A DNA stretch of 20,186 bases from CBFGTJ01 sp965651815 (GTDB lineage Bacteria > Actinomycetota > Acidimicrobiia > Acidimicrobiales > Microtrichaceae): positions 1-20,186 of the forward strand of contig CBFGTJ010000039.1 in NCBI GenBank assembly GCA_965651815.1, read 5' to 3'. This document shows positions 17,064-20,186 of this stretch, in pieces; positions within the stretch are counted from its first letter, which is position 1; each line of letters begins with the position of its first letter. The notes beneath the pieces were generated by a model. The model had not been told where the DNA came from, ran no database searches, and worked only from the letters and a program-made list of their open reading frames with translations. The position numbers were made by a program, and so were the translations under genes.

Positions 17064-19342
17064 GCGGCTCCCTCCAGGGTCGTCCCGGTGACCCCGTCCG
17101 CCTCGAGGCGGGCGAGGTCGGCGTCGTCGACGCCCAGGCCGGCGAGGAGCCCGGCGGTGTGCTCGCCGAGCAGCGGCGCGTGGCGGGTGTGCAACCGCTC
17201 GGGGAGCATGCCCGCACGGAACGGCAGGGTGCTGTACCGGGCCGGTCCCATCACCGGGTGGTCGAGCCGTTCGAAGAAGCCGCGGGCCTGCATCGGGGGC
17301 AGCTCCGGCTGCCGGTGGGGTTGGCGCACCTCCGCGACCGGCACGCCCGCGGGCCAGAGCAGGTCGACGACCTCGGCGGCGCGGCGCGGCGCGCACCAGG
17401 CCGCGAGGTGCTCGTCGAGCACGTCGTGCGCGGCGGCTCGCCCGGCGTGCGTCGCGAGCCCCGGGTCTGCCGCCCACTCCGGGTCGCCGAGCACGCCACG
17501 CAGCGCCGCCCACTGGTCGTCGGTGGCGACGGCGATCGCGACGCGTGCCGGCTCGCGGCCGTGCTCGTCGAGGTCCGCGCAGTCGTAGAGGTTCTGCGGC
17601 GCGGCCGCGGGTCCACGGTTGCCGGCGCGGGCGAGCCGGACGCCGGTGGCGGAGTGCTCCACGACCTGCTCGGCGGTGATGCTCAGCGCGGCGTCGACCA
17701 TGGCGGCCTCGACGTGGCAGCCGGCTCCCGTCGCGTCGCGGTGGGCGAGGGCGAGGAGCGCACCCCAGGCCGCGTGGAGCCCCGCGTTGGAGTCGCCGAT
17801 GCAGTACGGCTCCACCGGGTGCTGGTCGGGGTGCCCGGTCATCCAGGTGAGCCCGGAGGCGTCCTCGATGACGAACGCGAACGCGGCGTTGTCCCGCCAC
17901 GGGCCCTCGAGGCCGAACCCGGGCATCCGCACCACGACCAGGTCGTCCCGCAGCTCCCGCAGCGATTCCCAGGTGATGCCGAGGCTGTCGAGCACCCGTG
18001 GCGTGTAGTTCTCGATGACCACGTCGCAGGTGGCGATGGTGCGGCGCAGCAGCTCGAGGCCCTCGGGTGTGCCGAAGTCGAGGGTGAGGCCCTGCTTGTT
18101 CGTGTTGAGCGCCGCGAAGATCGGGCCCTTCTCCCAGTAGCGCTCCTCCGTCGCCGGGCGGCCGCCGACCATGCGGGCGCCGTCGGGCCGGCGGGCGGAT
18201 TCGAGGTGGATGACCTCCGCCCCGAGCAGCGCGAACAGGTGGCTGGCGGACGGCCCCGCCCAGTAGGCGGTCATGTCGAGCACCCGCAGCCCGCTGAACG
18301 GAAGGGAGCCGGCAGACGCCGCGGTGGCGCCCGGACCTCCGGGGGGCACGGGCCCGCTGGTGAGGCGGACCGGGGGCCGGGGGCGCACCGTGCCGTCCTC
18401 CGCGGTGGTGAAGCAGCCCCGCTCGACCAGGTGCGGTGTGCGGGGTGCGTTGGCACCGTCCACGATCGGCGCGTTGGGGATGCGGAAGGCGGTGGCGACG
18501 TCGAGCACCTCCTCGACGGTCCGAGCACCGACCCACTTGTCGATCTCCTCGGCGAGCGCGCCCCGCTCGCTGAACAGGGACGCGTCCTCGGCCCACTCCG
18601 GGTGGCCCGCCATCGCGCAGAAGTCGAGCCACTGCTGGCCAGTGCCGACGCCGAGGCCGACCAGCCCGTCGGACGCGGCGCTGACGCCCGGCACGGTGAG
18701 CGCCCGCCGCTTGCGCATCGGCCGCCCGAACGCGTCGTGGAAGGTGACGGGGTGGTAGGTGAGGCACATCGCCGAGACCTCGAGCATCGACAGGTCGACC
18801 AGGTCGGCACGGCCGGTGCGCAGCGAGGTGAGCAGCGCGACCGCGGCGTACGCGCCGGACAGCCACTCGACGACCTGCCCGCCGACGTGCACCGGCGGAC
18901 GCTCCGGTGCGCCGCGCCCGAGGCCGATGACGCCGCCCGACCAGGCCTGCAGGGTGAGATCGGTCGCGGGCCGACCGGTCCACGGCGTGTCGAGCCCGAA
19001 CGGGGTGATCGACACGACGGTGAGGTGCGGGTGCGCGGCACGGAGCTCCGCCGGGTCGAGCCGGCCGCCGGGCGACCAGATGCACGCACGGGCCGAGGCG
19101 AGCTCGTCGTGGAGCCGCGCCGGGTCCGCGCTCGAGTGGCCGTCGGTGAGGTGTCGGTACAGGGGACCGTCCCCGTCCGGGGTGGTGCCCGACGCGGACC
19201 AGCGGCGCAGCGGGTGGCCACCGTCGGGTTCGACGCGCACGACCGCGGCGCCGCCGTCCGCGAGCAGGCGCGTGCAGTAGGCGCCGGCGATCCAGGTCGA
19301 CAGGTCGACGACGCCGGTGCCCGTGAGCGGCCGGACCTCCAC
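17060..19342 (-). CDS. Tandem two-domain class III CoA-transferase (CaiB/BaiF family)
   Basis: Predicted to move CoA between carboxylic acids, activating the pathway substrate without ATP. The 760 residues are about twice a single CaiB protein (about 400). Domain 1 (about 1-340) opens with VVDLSTWIAGAYCTRLLAD and contains VDLSMLEVSA, which puts Glu188 where the family normally has its nucleophilic Asp. Domain 2 (about 345-760) opens with LRVLDMTAYWAGPSASHLFA and has VEAAMVDAAL with Asp550 in that place, so the second domain looks catalytic. The internal similarity suggests duplication and fusion; single-domain relatives work as intertwined dimers, so the fusion may form that pair within one chain. 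The start is uncertain. GTG 19342 has GGGGAG 6 nt before it; GTG 19360 would overlap the crotonase stop by 4 nt and add six residues. Its stop overlaps the flavoprotein start by 4 nt. Confidence 0.87.
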   Translation of the reverse strand: MEVRPLTGTGVVDLSTWIAGAYCTRLLADGGAAVVRVEPDGGHPLRRWSASGTTPDGDGPLYRHLTDGHSSADPARLHDELASARACIWSPGGRLDPAELRAAHPHLTVVSITPFGLDTPWTGRPATDLTLQAWSGGVIGLGRGAPERPPVHVGGQVVEWLSGAYAAVALLTSLRTGRADLVDLSMLEVSAMCLTYHPVTFHDAFGRPMRKRRALTVPGVSAASDGLVGLGVGTGQQWLDFCAMAGHPEWAEDASLFSERGALAEEIDKWVGARTVEEVLDVATAFRIPNAPIVDGANAPRTPHLVERGCFTTAEDGTVRPRPPVRLTSGPVPPGGPGATAASAGSLPFSGLRVLDMTAYWAGPSASHLFALLGAEVIHLESARRPDGARMVGGRPATEERYWEKGPIFAALNTNKQGLTLDFGTPEGLELLRRTIATCDVVIENYTPRVLDSLGITWESLRELRDDLVVVRMPGFGLEGPWRDNAAFAFVIEDASGLTWMTGHPDQHPVEPYCIGDSNAGLHAAWGALLALAHRDATGAGCHVEAAMVDAALSITAEQVVEHSATGVRLARAGNRGPAAAPQNLYDCADLDEHGREPARVAIAVATDDQWAALRGVLGDPEWAADPGLATHAGRAAAHDVLDEHLAAWCAPRRAAEVVDLLWPAGVPVAEVRQPHRQPELPPMQARGFFERLDHPVMGPARYSTLPFRAGMLPERLHTRHAPLLGEHTAGLLAGLGVDDADLARLEADGVTGTTLEGAA
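17071..17075 (-). promoter_or_regulatory. Ribosome binding site of the KstD-like flavoprotein gene (GGAGG)
   Basis: GGAGG within GGAGGGAG, 7 nt before the GTG at 17063, inside the end of the CoA-transferase gene. It supports this GTG over the long open frame that continues upstream. Confidence 0.65.
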
Positions 19343-19348
19343 GCTGCG

Positions 19349-19354
19349 CTCCCC
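19349..19354 (-). promoter_or_regulatory. Ribosome binding site for the CoA-transferase (GGGGAG)
   Basis: GGGGAG lies 6 nt before the GTG at 19342 and is the reason for preferring that start. The alternative GTG at 19360 has no good binding site but overlaps the upstream stop as GTGA, a pattern used elsewhere in this operon. Confidence 0.5.
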
Positions 19355-19356
19355 GC

Positions 19357-20186
19357 TCACTCGGGCTGCTCGCGCCCGGACTTGCTGAGTCGCCACTCGG
19401 GCGGGAAGTTGCGGTCGTTGCCCTTCACGGCCTTGTTGAGGCCGCGCTCCATCGTCTCCCGGTCGAGGCCGACGACCTCCCGCTCGGCGTCGGGCTTGAG
19501 CGGGCCCCGCATCGATTCGAGCCAGGCGCTGAGCAGGCTGCCCATGTGCTCGCCCTGGTGCTGCTTCATGATCTCGAAGAACACCTTCTGGGCGAACACG
19601 GTGTCGGTGGGCAGGTTGTTCGCGCACGCCATGGCGTACTTGGCGGTCTCGTCCTCGAGCCGGTCACGGGGCACGACGCTGTTGACGAAGGCCAGGTCGG
19701 CCATCTCCTGGGCGGTGAAGGGCCGGCCCGTGAACACCATCTCCTGGAACTTCCGCAGGCCCATCGTCGTGGCCCACTGCCACATGCGGGGGGCGTAGCC
19801 GACGTACCGGAACGCGGGGTGCCCGAACAGCGCGTCGTCGGACGCGACGACGAGGTCCGCGTCCGCGGCCTGGTAGAAGTGCCAGCCGTAGCAGTAGCCC
19901 TTGACCTCGAGGATGCTGATCTTCTTGAAGTCCTGGAGGCTGCGGCACCCGGCGCGGGGATCGGCGTACCACTGCACGAGCGAGGCGCCGTTGCGGTAGT
20001 TGCGGGGCGGCGGGAGCGTGACGTCGTCGTCGTCGGTGAGCCCGAACTCCTCGCGCAGTGCCTCGTCGCCCTCCCGCTTCGCCATGAGCTCGTCGAGGTC
20101 GGCGCCGGAGCCGAAGTCGTCGCCCTCGCCGCGGATGACGAGGACCTTCACGTCGTCGTCGAGGCTCGCCTTGTGGATCAGGTCGC
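19357..20186 (-). CDS. Crotonase-fold (enoyl-CoA hydratase/isomerase superfamily) protein with atypical active site, 5' end cut by window edge
   Basis: Acyl-CoA-processing enzyme; 275 residues are visible and the frame is open to the right edge, so only a short N-terminal part should be missing. The first oxyanion-hole segment is normal (FGSGADLDEL). The second, usually with GGG followed by a catalytic Glu, reads VKGYCYGWHFYQAADADLV, with Tyr at the first Glu position. The later FG-x-PE motif reads FGHPAF, with Ala at the second. Both Glu residues of classic enoyl-CoA hydratase are therefore absent. Between the two oxyanion segments lies a long insert including an acidic DDDD run and NYRNGASLVQWY. 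A standard hydratase is unlikely; isomerase, hydrolase or C-C cleaving roles known for other crotonases are possible. It ends at or just before the CoA-transferase start and is the first visible gene of the operon. Confidence 0.85.
   Translation of the reverse strand, partial: DLIHKASLDDDVKVLVIRGEGDDFGSGADLDELMAKREGDEALREEFGLTDDDDVTLPPPRNYRNGASLVQWYADPRAGCRSLQDFKKISILEVKGYCYGWHFYQAADADLVVASDDALFGHPAFRYVGYAPRMWQWATTMGLRKFQEMVFTGRPFTAQEMADLAFVNSVVPRDRLEDETAKYAMACANNLPTDTVFAQKVFFEIMKQHQGEHMGSLLSAWLESMRGPLKPDAEREVVGLDRETMERGLNKAVKGNDRNFPPEWRLSKSGREQPE

Noticed and set aside
17064..19085. Open frame continuing upstream of the KstD-like flavoprotein, opposite phase to the CoA-transferase
   Set aside because: It is an out-of-frame reading of the CoA-transferase gene; the FAD motif begins right after GTG 17063, which has GGAGG.
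12111..20186. Signs of a mobile island (transposase, integrase, tRNA attachment site) around the catabolic operon
   Set aside because: No such genes, direct repeats or composition break could be seen; base use looks like that of the fas region.

Overview
The window is very GC-rich DNA with G or C at most third codon positions, GTG starts at five of the nine genes whose start lies inside the window, and tightly packed genes. Together with a bacterial multifunctional type I fatty acid synthase followed directly by a phosphopantetheinyl transferase gene (the fas-acpS arrangement known from Mycobacterium and relatives), this points to an actinomycete (Actinomycetota). I cannot name the order. The gene content would fit a mycolic-acid-type actinomycete or another FAS-I-bearing high-GC actinobacterium.

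Left half (about 1-11042, all on the minus strand): a ketopantoate reductase-family gene (10101-11042) ends in a strong 40-bp hairpin. Next comes a 123-bp leader carrying inverted repeats, then a complete 3203-residue FAS-I (323-9934) with the order AT-ER-central-DH-MPT-ACP-KR-KS. The acpS gene overlaps its stop by 4 nt and runs off the left edge. AcpS would load the phosphopantetheine arm onto the FAS ACP domain. The PanE-like enzyme could supply pantoate for that cofactor, but this link is only suggested by position.

Middle (11043-12761, plus strand): a divergent intergenic region, then a two-gene unit of a short-chain dehydrogenase and a nitroreductase-family flavoprotein whose stop and start codons share one base. 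The nitroreductase gene ends inside the 3' end of the convergent MarR gene, and a GC-rich inverted repeat lies in the shared segment.

Right part (12707-20186, minus strand, read leftward): an operon-like set of six genes with overlaps or very short gaps. In order they are an atypical crotonase-fold protein (5' end off the window), a tandem two-domain class III CoA-transferase, a 3-ketosteroid-dehydrogenase-type flavoprotein, a cytochrome P450, an SDR and a MarR regulator. The set looks like a catabolic route for a cyclic, steroid- or terpenoid-like carboxylic acid: CoA activation, hydroxylation, oxidation to a ketone, ring desaturation, and perhaps C-C cleavage by the atypical crotonase. MarR is a plausible local regulator. 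The substrate is not determined by the sequence.

The least ordinary points are the N-terminal CoA-transferase domain with Glu at the usual nucleophile position, the crotonase lacking both canonical catalytic Glu residues, the inverted-repeat-rich fas leader, and a four-unit pentapeptide repeat in the FAS linker before the ACP. I saw no tRNA, rRNA, CRISPR array, insertion sequence or phage gene, and no gene-free stretch longer than 300 bases.
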